Shown here: piece after piece, positions 37,465 through 47,833 of the stretch
Numbering within the stretch: the first letter of the stretch is position 1
Layout of the letters: every line of letters begins with the position of its first letter
Assembly (NCBI GenBank): GCA_037444305.1
Contig: JBBIMP010000029.1
Coordinates: 1-64,000, forward strand
DNA length: 64,000 bases
Direction: 5' to 3'
DNA from: JBBIMP01 sp037444305
Lineage (GTDB): Bacteria > Acidobacteriota > UBA6911
Notes under the pieces: generated by a model
Databases searched by the model: none
What the model saw: the letters and a program-made list of their open reading frames with translations, nothing else
What the model was told of the DNA's origin: nothing
Translations under genes and position numbers: made by a program

Positions 37465-38655
37465 GTGAAACGCAACATTCTGATCCACTACCACGAGATA
37501 AACCTCAAGCGGAACAACCGCGGCTGGTTCGAAAGCCGCCTGCACCACCACGTGGAATCCCTGCTCCGGGACATCCCGCACGACGGCGTCACCCGCTTCG
37601 GCGGGCGTATGCTGATCGCCGTGCGGGATGAGAGCCTGCTGCCGGAGGTCGGGAAACGGCTGCGCGGCGTCTTCGGCATCGCCAACTTCGCGCTCACCTG
37701 GGAGGCGCCCGCGGACATGGACGCCGTCAAGTCCGCCCTGGCGGCGCTGCTGCAAAGCAGGGCTTTCGAGTCCTTCAAGATCGACGCCCGCCGCGGGACC
37801 AAGAAGTTTCCCTTCAATTCCCAGCAGGTCAACGTGGAGCTGGGCGCATTCGTGCAGAAGCTGACCGGCGCCGCCGTACGCATGGAGAATCCCGACCTGA
37901 CCTGTTTCGTGGAGCTGGTCGGCGACCGCGCGTTCCTCTATTTCGAGAAAATCCCCGGCTCCGGCGGCCTCCCTTCGCGCACCGGAGGCAAGGTGCTCTG
38001 CCTTCTCTCCGGGGGGATCGATTCCCCGGTTGCCGCTTATCGCATGCTCCGCCGCGGCTGCCAGGTGCGCTACCTCCACTTCCACAGCTTCCCCCACACG
38101 AGCCGGGAGTCGCAGGACAAGGTCCGCCGCCTGCTGCAGATCCTGGCCCGCTTCCAGCTCGCGGCGCGGCTGCACCTCGTGCCGTTCACGGACGTCCAGC
38201 GCGAAATCGTGGCCTATGCCCCCCCGCCGCTCCGCGTGGTCCTCTACCGGCGGTTCATGGTGCGCATTGCGGACGCGCTGGCCGCCAAGGAGAGCATCTC
38301 TGCGCTGGTCACCGGCGACAGCCTGGGCCAGGTTGCCAGCCAGACGCTGGAGAACCTCCGGGTGGTCTCGGCCGCCGCCCGGCTGCCCATCTTCCGCCCG
38401 CTCATCGGGGACGACAAGGAGGACATCATCCGGCTCGCGCGCGAAATCGGTACTTACGAAATCAGCATTCTCCCCGACCAGGACTGCTGCACCATGTTCG
38501 TGCCGCGGCACCCGGAGACCATGGCCCGGCTCGAGCAGGTCGAGCAGGCCGAGGCCGCGCTGGACGTCGGCCGGCTCGTCGAAGCCGCGCTCGCAGGCTC
38601 CAGCCGCGAGACGGTCGAGGCCGACTTTTCCAGGGCTCATCCCAGCCTGGTGTGA
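37465..38655 (+). CDS. thiI: tRNA 4-thiouridine synthase ThiI
   Basis: Enzyme that adenylates U8 of tRNA and transfers sulphur from a persulphide carrier; it also serves thiazole synthesis in some bacteria. The 396-residue protein has an N-terminal ferredoxin-like/THUMP region ([40 protein letters not shown]) and a PP-loop ATPase ([19 protein letters not shown]). Further motifs are [18 protein letters not shown] and [16 protein letters not shown]. There is no C-terminal rhodanese domain, as in Bacillus ThiI. GTG 37465 gives the family N-terminus. It begins 72 bases after the selenoprotein stop and is probably in the same transcript. Confidence 0.92.
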   Translation: MKRNILIHYHEINLKRNNRGWFESRLHHHVESLLRDIPHDGVTRFGGRMLIAVRDESLLPEVGKRLRGVFGIANFALTWEAPADMDAVKSALAALLQSRAFESFKIDARRGTKKFPFNSQQVNVELGAFVQKLTGAAVRMENPDLTCFVELVGDRAFLYFEKIPGSGGLPSRTGGKVLCLLSGGIDSPVAAYRMLRRGCQVRYLHFHSFPHTSRESQDKVRRLLQILARFQLAARLHLVPFTDVQREIVAYAPPPLRVVLYRRFMVRIADALAAKESISALVTGDSLGQVASQTLENLRVVSAAARLPIFRPLIGDDKEDIIRLAREIGTYEISILPDQDCCTMFVPRHPETMARLEQVEQAEAALDVGRLVEAALAGSSRETVEADFSRAHPSLV

Positions 38656-38675
38656 AAAATGAGAAAGGGACTGCC

Positions 38676-39218
38676 ATGAGCCGGAGAATCGAGGTTCTTC
38701 AGGGCGACATCACGCTGCGGAAGGTGGACGCCATCGTCAATGCGGCCAACAGCTCGCTGCTGGGCGGCGGCGGCGTGGATGGAGCCATCCACCGCGCGGC
38801 CGGGCCCCGGCTGCTGGAGGAGTGCCGCACCCTGGGCGGATGCCCCACCGGATCGGCCAGGATCACCGCGGGGTACAACCTGCCCGCCGCGCACGTGATC
38901 CACACCGTCGGCCCGGTCTGGCGCGGCGGCGATGCGGGCGAAGGCGAACTGCTGGCCTCCTGCTACCGCAAGTCGCTCGAGCTGGCCAGGGAGCACCGGC
39001 TGAAATCGGTCGCCTTCCCTTCGATCAGCACCGGCGCCTACCGGTTCCCCGTCGACCGCGCCGCGCGGATCGCCGTCCGTGAAATCGCCGCCTTCCTGTC
39101 CGAACACGACCTGCCGGAGCGCGTGCAGATCGTCTGCTTCGACGCCGCCACCAGGGACTGCTACAGCAGAGCTCTCGCCGCTTTTGAGTCCACAGCAGCC
39201 ACGGATTTCACGGACTGA
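38676..39218 (+). CDS. macro domain protein (O-acetyl-ADP-ribose deacetylase-like)
   Basis: MacroD-type protein of 180 residues. Motifs are [60 protein letters not shown] and [17 protein letters not shown], all lining the ADP-ribose pocket of enzymes that hydrolyse ADP-ribosyl esters on proteins or O-acetyl-ADP-ribose. ATG 38676 with GAGAAAGGGA upstream is preferred over GTG 38652, which overlaps the thiI stop. The last residues (ATDFTD) and the stop codon lie in the left arm of palindrome P1 (39197-39214), so the native C-terminus was probably altered by the repeat. Confidence 0.9.
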   Translation: MSRRIEVLQGDITLRKVDAIVNAANSSLLGGGGVDGAIHRAAGPRLLEECRTLGGCPTGSARITAGYNLPAAHVIHTVGPVWRGGDAGEGELLASCYRKSLELAREHRLKSVAFPSISTGAYRFPVDRAARIAVREIAAFLSEHDLPERVQIVCFDAATRDCYSRALAAFESTAATDFTD

Positions 39219-39290
39219 GTGGATTTCTCCATGGTCGGGCCGGCAGCCGCTGAATGGCTGATTCCGTAGAATCTGTGAAATCTGTGGCCA
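39197..39290. repeat. palindrome P1 at the end of the macro-domain gene
   Basis: Left arm AGCCACGGATTTCACGGA (39197-39214), right arm TCTGTGAAATCTGTGGCC (39272-39289), separated by about 57 bases. It is an imperfect copy and supplies the macro gene's stop. Confidence 0.65.
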
Positions 39291-39320
39291 GCCGGATTTT
39301 CAGCTTTTGATTTTCTGAAC

Positions 39321-39348
39321 TTGACAGGCGCATTTTCAATTGTATAAT
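39321..39348 (+). promoter_or_regulatory. consensus sigma-70 promoter of the ArsR-RND operon with overlapping dyad
   Basis: Perfect TTGACA (39321-39326), 16-base spacer, perfect TATAAT (39343-39348). An imperfect dyad CAATTGTATAATAGTTG covers the -10, and GCGCA/TGCGC half-sites flank it at 39329 and 39352. This is a plausible site for autorepression by the ArsR protein, whose start is 28 bases downstream. Confidence 0.7.
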
Positions 39349-39376
39349 AGTTGCGCATTTGGGAAACATATAGACT

Positions 39377-39742
39377 ATGAAACGTACAACGCGCAACGAC
39401 AAAGAGACTCTGCGGAAAATCCTCGAGCTGCAGTGCGAGATCTGCAAGGCCATGGGGCACCCGCTGCGGCTGGAGATCGTCGAGCACCTGCACGGCGGGG
39501 AGCTGTCCGCCGCCGCCCTGCTGGACCTGCTGGAGACGTCCAAGGCGAACCTGTCCAAGCACATCTCCCAGATGACCAAGGCCGGGATCGTAGACCAGAG
39601 ACGCGAAGGCCGGCAGGCCTACTACCGCCTCACGCACCCCGAGATCCACGAAGCCTGCTCTCTCATGCGCTCGGTTCTCTACCGCCGGCTGAAGGAAGGC
39701 GGGAAACTGGCGCAGGCGCTGAGATCCCCGGAGGGGCGCTGA
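39377..39742 (+). CDS. ArsR-family transcriptional repressor
   Basis: Winged-helix regulator of 121 residues. The fold is clear from CEICKAMGHPLRLEIVEHLH, SAAALLDLLETSKANLSKHI and SQMTKAGIVDQRREGRQAYY. Cys occurs in LQCEICKAMGHPLR and again in EACSLMRSV, so metal or redox sensing is possible, but the classical ELCVCDL box is missing. It is the first gene of an efflux operon (TolC, adaptor, RND pump, DUF2892) and very likely represses it through the dyad at its promoter. Confidence 0.85.
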   Translation: MKRTTRNDKETLRKILELQCEICKAMGHPLRLEIVEHLHGGELSAAALLDLLETSKANLSKHISQMTKAGIVDQRREGRQAYYRLTHPEIHEACSLMRSVLYRRLKEGGKLAQALRSPEGR

Positions 39743-39776
39743 GCCATCGAACCACAGCCGCCATTCAGGTGAAACC

Positions 39777-41147
39777 ATGAAAAACCTTGCCCGAGTTCAT
39801 TTTCTGATCCTGGCCGCGACGCTGGCCGGCGCGGGTCTCGCGGCCCCCGCCGGCGCCCAGCAGCCGCTGACCCTGCGGGAGTTCGTCACCCGCGTGCTGG
39901 AGCACAATCCCGACCTCGCCGCCGACGGCCCCGCGCGGGAAGCGGCGCGCGCCGACCTGCAGGCCAGCCGCGCCGGCTACCTCCCCCGGCTGGATTTCGA
40001 GCAGTCCTACGCCGGGGGCAACAATCCCGTTTACGTCTTCGGAACGCTGCTTACCCAGCGGCGGTTTACCGCGGCGAATTTCGCGCTCTCCTCGCTGAAT
40101 TCCCCGGATGCGGTGGACAACCTGCAGACCCGACTGTCCGCCCGGCAGACCCTGTGGGATTTCGGCCGGACAAAGCGGCGGATGGAGTCGGCGGCAACCG
40201 GCGCGGAGCTGGTCGACCGGGGTCACGAGAACCACGTCCGGCACGTTCTGCTGGCGGCCCTGGACACATATTATTCCGTCTCGCTGGCGCGCGAGGCGCA
40301 CCGGGCGTCGCAGGTCGCACTGGAATCGGCCGCGGCCATTCACGCGCAGGCAAGATCCAGAGTCGAGAGCGGCCTGGCCGTGGAAGCCGACCTGCTCCGC
40401 AGCCAGGCGCACCTGGCCGCCGCGCGCCAGCGCGAGATCCAGGCGCGCAGCCACCTGGAAACAGCCCGCGCCGCCCTGAACCGGATCATGGGGCAGCCGC
40501 TGGATTCCCCGCTCGGCGAAACCGCGCCGCTCGCCCCGGCAGCGCTGCCGCTTCCTACCGAAGAGTCGCTCGCGGCGGAACAGCTCGCGCGGCGCCCCGA
40601 CTACCAGGCCAAGCTGGCCGAGATGCGTCTCGCGGAACTGGAGGTTCGGAACGGCAGGGGCGAGTTCCTCCCGGTAGTGGGGGCGTTTGCCTCCTGGGAG
40701 ATGGACAATCCCTCGCTGAAGGACTACGGGGGGAACAACTGGACCGCGGGCGTGAGCCTGCGCTGGAACCTTTTTGCCGGCGGGGCCGATGCGGCGCGCC
40801 TGCAGGCGGCCCGCCACCGGCTGGAACAGCGGCAGCGCGAGCTGCGGGCCCTGGAATCCGCCATGGCCCTCGAGCTCCGGGCATCGCTCCTCCAGGCGAA
40901 GGCCGCGGAGGAGCAGGTGGATGTGACCCGCGCAGCCCAGGCACAGGCCGAGGAGGGACTTCGCATCCTGAAAAACCGTTATGACGCCGGCCTGGCCACC
41001 ATGACCGACCTGCTCTCGGCCGAAACCGCCAGAGCGGCCGCCAGGACCGCTTTTGCCGAAGCCGTGTATCACCACAGGATCAGCTTTGCCGGGCTGGAGT
41101 CTGCTGCCGGCCTGCTGAGCCCTTCATCCAAAGCCACACAACCCTGA
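39777..41147 (+). CDS. TolC-family outer-membrane efflux protein
   Basis: Outer-membrane channel of 456 residues with signal peptide (VHFLILAATLAGAGLAAPAG). Two OEP repeats are visible, with long coiled-coil helices (AREAHRASQVALESAAAIHA; QARSHLETARAALNRIMGQP) and the second half starting LAAEQLARRPDYQAKLAEMR. A family signature VGAFASWEM...NNWTAGVSLRWNLFAGG is the beta-barrel entry. It forms the exit duct with the adaptor and pump encoded next. Spacing is 34 bases after the regulator and 15 before the adaptor. Confidence 0.88.
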   Translation: MKNLARVHFLILAATLAGAGLAAPAGAQQPLTLREFVTRVLEHNPDLAADGPAREAARADLQASRAGYLPRLDFEQSYAGGNNPVYVFGTLLTQRRFTAANFALSSLNSPDAVDNLQTRLSARQTLWDFGRTKRRMESAATGAELVDRGHENHVRHVLLAALDTYYSVSLAREAHRASQVALESAAAIHAQARSRVESGLAVEADLLRSQAHLAAARQREIQARSHLETARAALNRIMGQPLDSPLGETAPLAPAALPLPTEESLAAEQLARRPDYQAKLAEMRLAELEVRNGRGEFLPVVGAFASWEMDNPSLKDYGGNNWTAGVSLRWNLFAGGADAARLQAARHRLEQRQRELRALESAMALELRASLLQAKAAEEQVDVTRAAQAQAEEGLRILKNRYDAGLATMTDLLSAETARAAARTAFAEAVYHHRISFAGLESAAGLLSPSSKATQP

Positions 41148-41162
41148 AAAGGTGACGGAAAC

Positions 41163-42356
41163 ATGCGCAGATACTCATACATGCCAGTTTTACTTGCCGC
41201 AGCGGCGCTCTTCGCCGGCGCCTGCCAGGAGTCCCCGCGGGGCTCCGCACCGTTGAAGCCCATTCCGGCCGAGGTTTTCACGGCCTCCTACGAGGAGGTC
41301 CCGGCGTCGATCGCGGTTCCCGGTTCGGTGCAGGCAAGATACAGGACGGTGATCTCCTCGCAGATCAACGGCTTCGTCAAGGACGCCCGCGTCAAGGCCG
41401 GCGCCTCAGTAAGCGAGGGCCAGGTGCTCATGACGCTCGATGCCCGCGACGCGGAAAGCCAGAAGGCCGCCGCAGCCGCAGGCCTCGCAGAGGCCCGCGC
41501 GGCCCTGGACGAGGCCCGCAAGGCGGCCGCCGCCGCCGCCAACATGCGCGACGCCGCCAAAGCCTCGGCCAACCTCGCCGAGAACACCCACGCCCGCTAC
41601 CTTAAGCTGTTCGAGACCAAGTCGGTTTCGCCCCAGGAGCTTGACGAGGTGAAGGCGCGCCGCGATGCCGCCGCCGCAGATCTCGCCGCCCGCGAGACCA
41701 TGGCGGCCGCAGCCCAGGACCGTCTCCGGCAGGTCGAAGCCCGCATTGATCAGGCCGGCGCCCAGGCGCAGCGGGCCGACGTCCTGCTGGGCTGGACCGT
41801 CATCAAGGCCCCTGCGGCCGGCAGGATTGCCGAACGCTCCGTGGATCCCGGATCCGCGGTGTTCCCCGGCAGTCCCCTGCTGGTGCTGGAATCGACCGTC
41901 GTCCCGCAGGTGCTGGCGGACATGCCCGCCGGCCAGGCCGACCTGCTGCGCACGGGGCTCCAAGTTACCGTCCTTGAACCGGGTACGTCTGCCGCCCTGC
42001 AGGGCGCCGTCTCGGAGATCATCCCCGTGTCCGTCCCCGGAACGCACACGGTGCGGTTCAAGGTGGACATGCCGGCCGGCTTCTCCGCTCCCTCGGGCCG
42101 CTTCGTGGAGGTGCGCGTGCCCTCCGGAAGCCGCCGCATCATGCTGGTCCCGCGCCGGTCGCTGCGCCAAACCGGCCAGCTCACCGGCGTCTTCGTGGTC
42201 GACGCCTCCGCCAGCGCGCGCTTCCGCCTGGTGAAAACCGCTCCCTACGACGCCGACAGGATCGAGCTGCTCTCGGGGCTGGACGCAGGCGAAAAGATCA
42301 TCCGGTCGCCGGGTTCGCAGATCCTGGACGGCACCCCCGTGGAGGTCAGGCAATGA
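41163..42356 (+). CDS. RND efflux periplasmic adaptor (HlyD/AcrA family lipoprotein)
   Basis: Membrane-fusion protein of 397 residues. The N-terminus ends in LFAGAC, a lipobox at about Cys21. It has the lipoyl half-motif ([20 protein letters not shown]), a coiled-coil hairpin rich in Ala (residues about 100-195), the second lipoyl half ([20 protein letters not shown]) and a beta-barrel. It links the TolC-type channel to the RND pump. The stop overlaps the pump start by four bases (ATGA), so translation is coupled. Likely substrates are small toxic compounds; none can be named. Confidence 0.9.
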   Translation: MRRYSYMPVLLAAAALFAGACQESPRGSAPLKPIPAEVFTASYEEVPASIAVPGSVQARYRTVISSQINGFVKDARVKAGASVSEGQVLMTLDARDAESQKAAAAAGLAEARAALDEARKAAAAAANMRDAAKASANLAENTHARYLKLFETKSVSPQELDEVKARRDAAAADLAARETMAAAAQDRLRQVEARIDQAGAQAQRADVLLGWTVIKAPAAGRIAERSVDPGSAVFPGSPLLVLESTVVPQVLADMPAGQADLLRTGLQVTVLEPGTSAALQGAVSEIIPVSVPGTHTVRFKVDMPAGFSAPSGRFVEVRVPSGSRRIMLVPRRSLRQTGQLTGVFVVDASASARFRLVKTAPYDADRIELLSGLDAGEKIIRSPGSQILDGTPVEVRQ

Positions 42357-45300
42357 GCAAACCCCAGGTAGCCGGGAAGCTGGCACAGGCATTCATTCAC
42401 TCCAAACTGACCCCTCTCGCTCTGCTCGCAGCCATCGTGCTCGGGGCCGCGGCCGTGGTGATGCTGCCGCGCGAAGAGGAGCCGCAGATCATCGTTCCGA
42501 TGATCGACATCTTCGTCGCCGTTCCGGGCGCCTCGGCCAAGGAGGTCGAAACGCGGGTCACCCGGCCGATGGAGCGCCTGCTGTGGGAGATCCCGGGAGT
42601 GGAGTACATCTACAGCACATCGTCGCCCGGGATGTCGATGGCCGTCGTCCGCTTCTACGTGGGCGAGGACGAGGAAAAGAGCATCGTCCGGCTGAATCAG
42701 AAGATGTTCGCCAACTTCGACCTGATCCCGCCCGGAGCCTCCCAGCCGCTGATCAAGCCGCGCTCCATCGACGACGTGCCCTTCATGACGCTCACACTCT
42801 GGAGCCCGGAACTGGACGGCTATCAGCTCCGCCGCGCCGCCGCCGAACTCCGGAACGATCTCCAGCAGATCCCGGACATTTCGGCCACAGAGCTCATCGG
42901 CGGCCAGCGCCGCCAGATGCGGGTCGAGCCCGATTCGGTCAGGATGGCCGCCTACGGCGTCAGCCCCTCCAGGCTTACAGGCGTACTCCAGATGGAAAAC
43001 CGGGAAATCGACGCCGGGCGCCTCACGAGCGAAAACCGCAGCATCCCCGTCAGGCTTGGCGGCTTCCTCGAGACGGCGGATGATCTCGGGTCCCTGGTTG
43101 TGGGCGTGCATAATGGCTCGCCTGTCTACCTGCGCGACGTGGCCCGCATCGTGGACGGCCCCGAAGAGCCCAGGGACTACGTCTTCTTCGCCCCGGGCCC
43201 GGCCGCGTCCGTGAAGGGCATTTCCAGCGGGAGCGTTTCCGCCGGAGCCGGCTCCCAAGCCTCGTCGGAAGTGATCGGCGACAGCCTTTTCCCCGCGGTA
43301 ACCATCTCCTTCGCCAAGCGCAAAGGGACCAATGCCGTGGAGCTGGCAAAGCAGGTGCAGCATCGCGCCGGGGAGTTTCACGCGCGCTACCTCCCTGCCT
43401 CGGTCCAGATGACGGTGACGCGCAACTACGGCGAGACCGCCGAGGAGAAGTCGAACGAGCTGCTGCTGCACATGATGATCGCCGTGATCTCGGTCACGCT
43501 GCTGATCTGGCTCGTTCTCGGCTTTCGCGAGTCCGGGGTCGTGGCGCTCGCCATCCCGATGACGTTGGCGCTGACGCTCGTGGTCTTCCTCCTGTACGGC
43601 TACACGCTCAACCGCATCACCCTTTTCGCCCTGATCTTCTCCATAGGCATCCTGGTGGACGACGCCATCGTGGTCGTGGAGAACATCGTGCGCCACCGCC
43701 GGATGCCTGGAAACAAAGGCCGGGACTTCGCGCAGGTGGCGGTGGAGGCCGTGGACGAGGTCGGCAACCCGACCATCCTCGCCACCTTCACCGTGATCGC
43801 CGCGATCCTGCCGATGGCCTTCGTCAGCGGCCTCATGGGCCCCTACATGCGGCCCATCCCGATCGGGGCTTCCGCCGCCATGGTCTTCTCCCTGCTGGTC
43901 GCCTTCGTCATCACGCCGTGGGCCTCGGTCCGCCTGCTCCGCGGCGCGCAGCACAAGCACGGCGACGGCGAACAGGAAGACCGGACCACGCGGCTCTACC
44001 GCCGCGTCATGGGCACGCTTTTGGCCAGCGGCAAGAACCGGTGGGCCTTTCTCGGCCTGGTGGTGCTGCTGCTGGTGCTCTCCATGAGCACGGTCTATTT
44101 CAAGCTCGTGATCGTCAAGATGCTCCCCTTCGACAACAAGAGCGAGTTCCAGGTGATCGTGGACATGCCGGAGGGGGTCAGCCTGGAAAAGACGGCGGCC
44201 GTGACGCGCGAACTCGCCGCCGGCCTGAACCAGGTGCCCGAGATCACCGACTACCAGATCTACGTCGGCACCGCCTCCCCGTTCAACTTCAACGGCCTCG
44301 TCCGCCACTACTATCTGCGCCGCGGCGAAAACGTCGCCGACATCCAGGTAAACCTCACGCCCAAGGGAGAACGCTCCCGGCAGAGCCACGAGATCGCGCT
44401 GCGGACACGGGAGATCCTGCAGCCGCCGGCCCAGGCAGCCGGGGCGCGCATCAAGGTCGCGGAAGTGCCGCCGGGCCCGCCCGTGCTGCAGACGCTCGTG
44501 GCCGAAATCTACGGCCCGGACTACGAAAGGCAGATCGAGCTGGCGCGGGAGATCCGCGACACGATGGACCGGACGCCGGGGGTCGTGGACGTGGACTGGT
44601 ACGTGGAGGAGGAGCACTCGGAATGGACCTTCCAGGTCGACCGGCTGAAGGCTTCCCTCGCGGGAATCTCGCTTTCGGAAATCCAGCAGACGGTCGGCAT
44701 GGCGCTGCACGGCGCCGGGTCGGGCCTGGCCCATCTCCCGCGCGAAGCCGAAGACGTGCCGATCGTGCTCCGGCTCCCCCTCGAGGCGCGCACCAGCATG
44801 GAAGACCTGAACGGCCTCCGGGTGCCGTCCGCCGCCGGAAAGCTTGTGCCGCTGTCCGAGCTGGGTTCCTGGCGGGAAGGAACGCGGGAGCGCAGCATCT
44901 ACCACAAGAACCTCATGCCGGTGGTTTACGTCACAGCCGACGTGGCGGGGCACGAGGAGAGCCCGGTCTATCCCATTCTGAAACTGGACAAGGAGATCCG
45001 GAGCCGGGCGCTTCCCGAAGGCTACAACCTGGAAACCTACACGGCCAGCCAGCCCGCGAGCAGCGACCGGCTGGCCATGAAATGGGACGGGGAGTGGCAC
45101 ATCACCTACGAGGTGTTCCGCGATCTCGGGCTGGCCTTCGCCGCCGTCCTGGTCCTGATCTACATTCTGGTGGTGGCCTGGTTCCAGGACTTCAAGACGC
45201 CTCTCGTGATCATGGCCGCAATCCCCTTTTCGCTCGTCGGCATCCTGCCCGGCCACTGGGCGATGGGCGCCTTTTTCACCGCCACCTCCATGATCGGTTT

Positions 45301-45613
45301 CATCGCGGGCGCGGGGATCGTCGTGCGCAATTCGATCATCCTGGTGGACTTCATCGAGCTCCGGCTGAAGATGGGCGACCCGCTTGACCGGGCCGTCATC
45401 GAGGCCGGCGCGGTGCGCTTCCGGCCCATGATGCTGACGGCCGCCGCCGTCGTCGTCGGGGCCGCGGTGATTCTCTTCGACCCGATCTTCCAGGGTCTGG
45501 CAATATCATTGATGGCGGGTGAGGTGGCCTCGCTCCTGCTGAGCCGCATGACCGTTCCGGTTTTGTATTACATGATGAGGAAGCGCGAACCTGCCGCGAG
45601 CGTTTCCCAATGA
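42353..45613 (+). CDS. RND-family efflux pump (AcrB/CzcA superfamily)
   Basis: Inner-membrane proton-driven pump of 1086 residues with the duplicated 12-helix architecture. The first helix follows [20 protein letters not shown], and the porter domain begins [20 protein letters not shown]. Helix 4 holds the proton-relay Asp pair in [17 protein letters not shown] second large porter domain precedes the last helices ([20 protein letters not shown]). The DD motif and EEEPQI start favour the hydrophobic/amphiphile or thiol-linked RND class rather than the heavy-metal CzcA class, but the boundary is not sharp. Part of the ArsR-regulated operon. Confidence 0.9.
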   Translation: MSKPQVAGKLAQAFIHSKLTPLALLAAIVLGAAAVVMLPREEEPQIIVPMIDIFVAVPGASAKEVETRVTRPMERLLWEIPGVEYIYSTSSPGMSMAVVRFYVGEDEEKSIVRLNQKMFANFDLIPPGASQPLIKPRSIDDVPFMTLTLWSPELDGYQLRRAAAELRNDLQQIPDISATELIGGQRRQMRVEPDSVRMAAYGVSPSRLTGVLQMENREIDAGRLTSENRSIPVRLGGFLETADDLGSLVVGVHNGSPVYLRDVARIVDGPEEPRDYVFFAPGPAASVKGISSGSVSAGAGSQASSEVIGDSLFPAVTISFAKRKGTNAVELAKQVQHRAGEFHARYLPASVQMTVTRNYGETAEEKSNELLLHMMIAVISVTLLIWLVLGFRESGVVALAIPMTLALTLVVFLLYGYTLNRITLFALIFSIGILVDDAIVVVENIVRHRRMPGNKGRDFAQVAVEAVDEVGNPTILATFTVIAAILPMAFVSGLMGPYMRPIPIGASAAMVFSLLVAFVITPWASVRLLRGAQHKHGDGEQEDRTTRLYRRVMGTLLASGKNRWAFLGLVVLLLVLSMSTVYFKLVIVKMLPFDNKSEFQVIVDMPEGVSLEKTAAVTRELAAGLNQVPEITDYQIYVGTASPFNFNGLVRHYYLRRGENVADIQVNLTPKGERSRQSHEIALRTREILQPPAQAAGARIKVAEVPPGPPVLQTLVAEIYGPDYERQIELAREIRDTMDRTPGVVDVDWYVEEEHSEWTFQVDRLKASLAGISLSEIQQTVGMALHGAGSGLAHLPREAEDVPIVLRLPLEARTSMEDLNGLRVPSAAGKLVPLSELGSWREGTRERSIYHKNLMPVVYVTADVAGHEESPVYPILKLDKEIRSRALPEGYNLETYTASQPASSDRLAMKWDGEWHITYEVFRDLGLAFAAVLVLIYILVVAWFQDFKTPLVIMAAIPFSLVGILPGHWAMGAFFTATSMIGFIAGAGIVVRNSIILVDFIELRLKMGDPLDRAVIEAGAVRFRPMMLTAAAVVVGAAVILFDPIFQGLAISLMAGEVASLLLSRMTVPVLYYMMRKREPAASVSQ

Positions 45614-45629
45614 CGAAGGAGATTTTCAA

Positions 45630-45824
45630 ATGAGCATGGAAAGATGGATAAGGCTGATCGCGGGGAGTTTCGTCCTGGGCAGCCTGGCGCCGGCATACTG
45701 GGTGAACGTCAATTTCCTGTGGTTCACGGCTTTCGTGGGCGCGAACCTGCTGCAGTCCGCGCTCACGCGCTGGTGCCTGATGGAGGACATCCTGCACAAG
45801 CTCGGCGTCGCCCAAAAGCCGTAA
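45630..45824 (+). CDS. DUF2892 small inner-membrane protein
   Basis: Protein of 64 residues with two membrane segments (WIRLIAGSFVLGSLAPAYWV; FTAFVGANLLQSALTRWCLM). This is the DUF2892/YgaP C-terminal-like family, in which one Cys often sits after the second helix as here (RWC). Such proteins are frequently the last gene of ArsR-regulated or thiosulphate/sulphide-linked operons. It starts 16 bases after the RND gene. Function unknown. Confidence 0.82.
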   Translation: MSMERWIRLIAGSFVLGSLAPAYWVNVNFLWFTAFVGANLLQSALTRWCLMEDILHKLGVAQKP

Positions 45825-45832
45825 AAAAAGCG

Positions 45833-45892
45833 GCCACGGATTACGCGGATTACACTGTCGCTTGATTTCGTGTAATCTGTGAAATCCGTGGC
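45833..45892. terminator. palindrome P1 terminating the efflux operon
   Basis: Arms 45833-45855 and 45870-45892 pair at 20 or more of 23 positions around a 14-base loop. A short T-run (TATTTTTTTG) follows at 45898, so it probably acts as a Rho-independent terminator. Confidence 0.7.
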
Positions 45893-45960
45893 TGCTGTAT
45901 TTTTTTGATAATTCGGCCTCTGTGTGAGCCGCCGAGGCTGAAGCTCCCGGCGCCGAGCTG

Positions 45961-47730
45961 ATGAAGCATCCCAACCTTCGCAGTTACATCGAAACCCTGA
46001 GACGCGAAGGGGAGCTGCGCGTGGTCGAAGAGACCGTGGATCCCCACCTGGAGCTGGCGGAAGTCCAGCGGCGGACGGTGGCCCGTCAGGGGCCCGCGCT
46101 CCTGTTCACGAAGGTCGCGGGCGCCGGGTTCCCCGTTGCCACGAACCTGTTCGGCTCCAGGCGGCGCATCGACCTTGCCTTCGGCGAAGACCCTGCGCGC
46201 TTCTTCTCGAGGGTTGCGGAAGCGGCCCAGCAGCTGATGCCGCCGACGCTCGGCACCCTCTGGAGATTCCGCGACCTCGCAGTCTCGGTCCTGCGCACGG
46301 GCACGCGAAACCGCCCATCCGGCCCGGTCCTCGCCAGGGTTATGAACCCCGCGCGGCTGACCTCCCTGCCCCGCATCCAGAGCTGGCCCGGCGACGGCGG
46401 GCCGTTCCTGACGCTGCCGCTGGTCTACACCGAGCACCCGGTAACCGGGCGGTCGAACCTCGGCATGTACCGCAACCAGATCTACGACGACACCACCGTG
46501 GGGATGCATATCCAGATCCACCGCGGCGGAGGCTTTCACCATTACGAGGCGGAGCGTCGGAACCAGGATCTGCCCGTGAACCTGTTTTTGGGCGGGCCGC
46601 CCGCGCTGATCCTCTCCGCCATCGCGCCGCTGCCGGAGAATGTCCCGGAACTGGTGCTGGCATCGCTGCTGCAGGGCGGAAAACTCGGTCTGATCCGGGC
46701 CCCGCAGGTGAGCCCGCTCCCGATTGTCGCCGAGGCGGAGTTTCTACTTGTGGGCCGGATCCCGCCCGGCCGGCGAAGACTCGAAGGCCCCTTCGGCGAC
46801 CACTACGGGTACTACTCCCTGGCGCACGACTACCCGGTCATGGAGGTCTCCCGCGTCCACCACCGGGAGAACGCCATCTTCCCCGCCACCGTCGTGGGCC
46901 GCCCGCCGCAGGAGGACCACTACATCGGCGAGTACCTGCAGGAGCTTTTCGCGCCCATCTTCCCCCTCGTCATGAACGGCGTGGAGGCTGTGTGGGCGTA
47001 CGACGAGGCGGGGATGCACCCGCTGGCCGCGGCGGTCGTGAAAAACCGGTACCCGCGCGAAGCCTTCGCCGCAGCCATGCGGATCCTGGGAGAGGGGCAG
47101 CTCTCCCTGACCAAGTTCCTGATGGTCACCGACCGGAGCATGCCGCTGCGTAATTTCAGACGGCTGCTCTGCCACGTACTGGAGCGGGCCGATTTCGCAT
47201 CGGACCTTTTCGTCTTTTCGAACGTCTCCCAGGACACGCTGGACTACACCACGCGCACGATCAACGAGGGGAGCAAGGCGATCCTGCTGGGGCTGGGGGA
47301 AAAGAAATACAGCCTCGCCGAATCGCTCCACGCGGACCTGAAAAACCCGGCCTTCCGCCGGCAACGCCTGTTCGTCCCCGGGGTCCTGGTCGTGGACGGC
47401 CCCGGGTGGAGGGAGAACGACGCCGCCGTGGGGGAGCTCCTGCGCGAGGAGGCAGTCCAGCCCTTCCGCCTGGTATGCCTTGTGGACGATGCCGACGAAT
47501 GCGTGAAAGACGACGGGTCGTTCCTCTGGACCGTCTTCACGCGCTTCGAACCCGCCGCGGACATCCACGCGCGGGATGCCCGTCTGCAGCGTTATCACGT
47601 GAGCCTTTCGCCGCCGGTCGTCCTGGACTGCAGGATCAAGCCCTGGTATCCGCCGGCCGTGGAACCCGACGGGGAGACGGTCGCGCGCGTGGACAGGCTC
47701 TGGCCGAAGATCTTTCCCGGGGAACAGTGA
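45961..47730 (+). CDS. UbiD-family decarboxylase
   Basis: prFMN-dependent decarboxylase homologue of 589 residues, about 90-100 longer than E. coli UbiD. The N-terminus LRSYIETLRREGELRVVEET is family-typical. The active-site region reads RRRLEGPFGDHYGYYSLAHD, carrying the Glu of the catalytic E-R-E set, and GMYRNQIYDDTTVGMHIQIH is the metal/prFMN loop. The C-terminal extension (VVLDCRIKPWYPPAV) is of the long subgroup found in Bacteroidota and others. With mqnA in the same window, a futalosine-pathway step (1,4-dihydroxy-6-naphthoate decarboxylation) is a candidate role. No ubiX is present in the window to make prFMN. Confidence 0.8.
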   Translation: MKHPNLRSYIETLRREGELRVVEETVDPHLELAEVQRRTVARQGPALLFTKVAGAGFPVATNLFGSRRRIDLAFGEDPARFFSRVAEAAQQLMPPTLGTLWRFRDLAVSVLRTGTRNRPSGPVLARVMNPARLTSLPRIQSWPGDGGPFLTLPLVYTEHPVTGRSNLGMYRNQIYDDTTVGMHIQIHRGGGFHHYEAERRNQDLPVNLFLGGPPALILSAIAPLPENVPELVLASLLQGGKLGLIRAPQVSPLPIVAEAEFLLVGRIPPGRRRLEGPFGDHYGYYSLAHDYPVMEVSRVHHRENAIFPATVVGRPPQEDHYIGEYLQELFAPIFPLVMNGVEAVWAYDEAGMHPLAAAVVKNRYPREAFAAAMRILGEGQLSLTKFLMVTDRSMPLRNFRRLLCHVLERADFASDLFVFSNVSQDTLDYTTRTINEGSKAILLGLGEKKYSLAESLHADLKNPAFRRQRLFVPGVLVVDGPGWRENDAAVGELLREEAVQPFRLVCLVDDADECVKDDGSFLWTVFTRFEPAADIHARDARLQRYHVSLSPPVVLDCRIKPWYPPAVEPDGETVARVDRLWPKIFPGEQ

Positions 47731-47736
47731 AATGTC

Positions 47737-47817
47737 AGCCACGGATTGCACGGATTACACAGATTTTGTTTCCTCTCAATTCGTGTAATCCGTGCAATCC
47801 GTGGCTGGAGTTTTTTT
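47737..47817 (+). terminator. perfect P1 palindrome with T-run after the UbiD-type gene
   Basis: Arms 47737-47760 and 47783-47806 are perfect 24-base reverse complements and TTTTTTT follows at 47811-47817. It is the clearest P1 copy acting as a terminator. Confidence 0.85.
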
Positions 47818-47833
47818 GACCAGGAGGAGCGCT

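Noticed and set aside
42245..45256. 1003-residue open frame antisense to the RND pump
   Set aside because: Shadow of a long GC-rich gene; no recognisable domain, and the plus-strand reading is a full RND protein.
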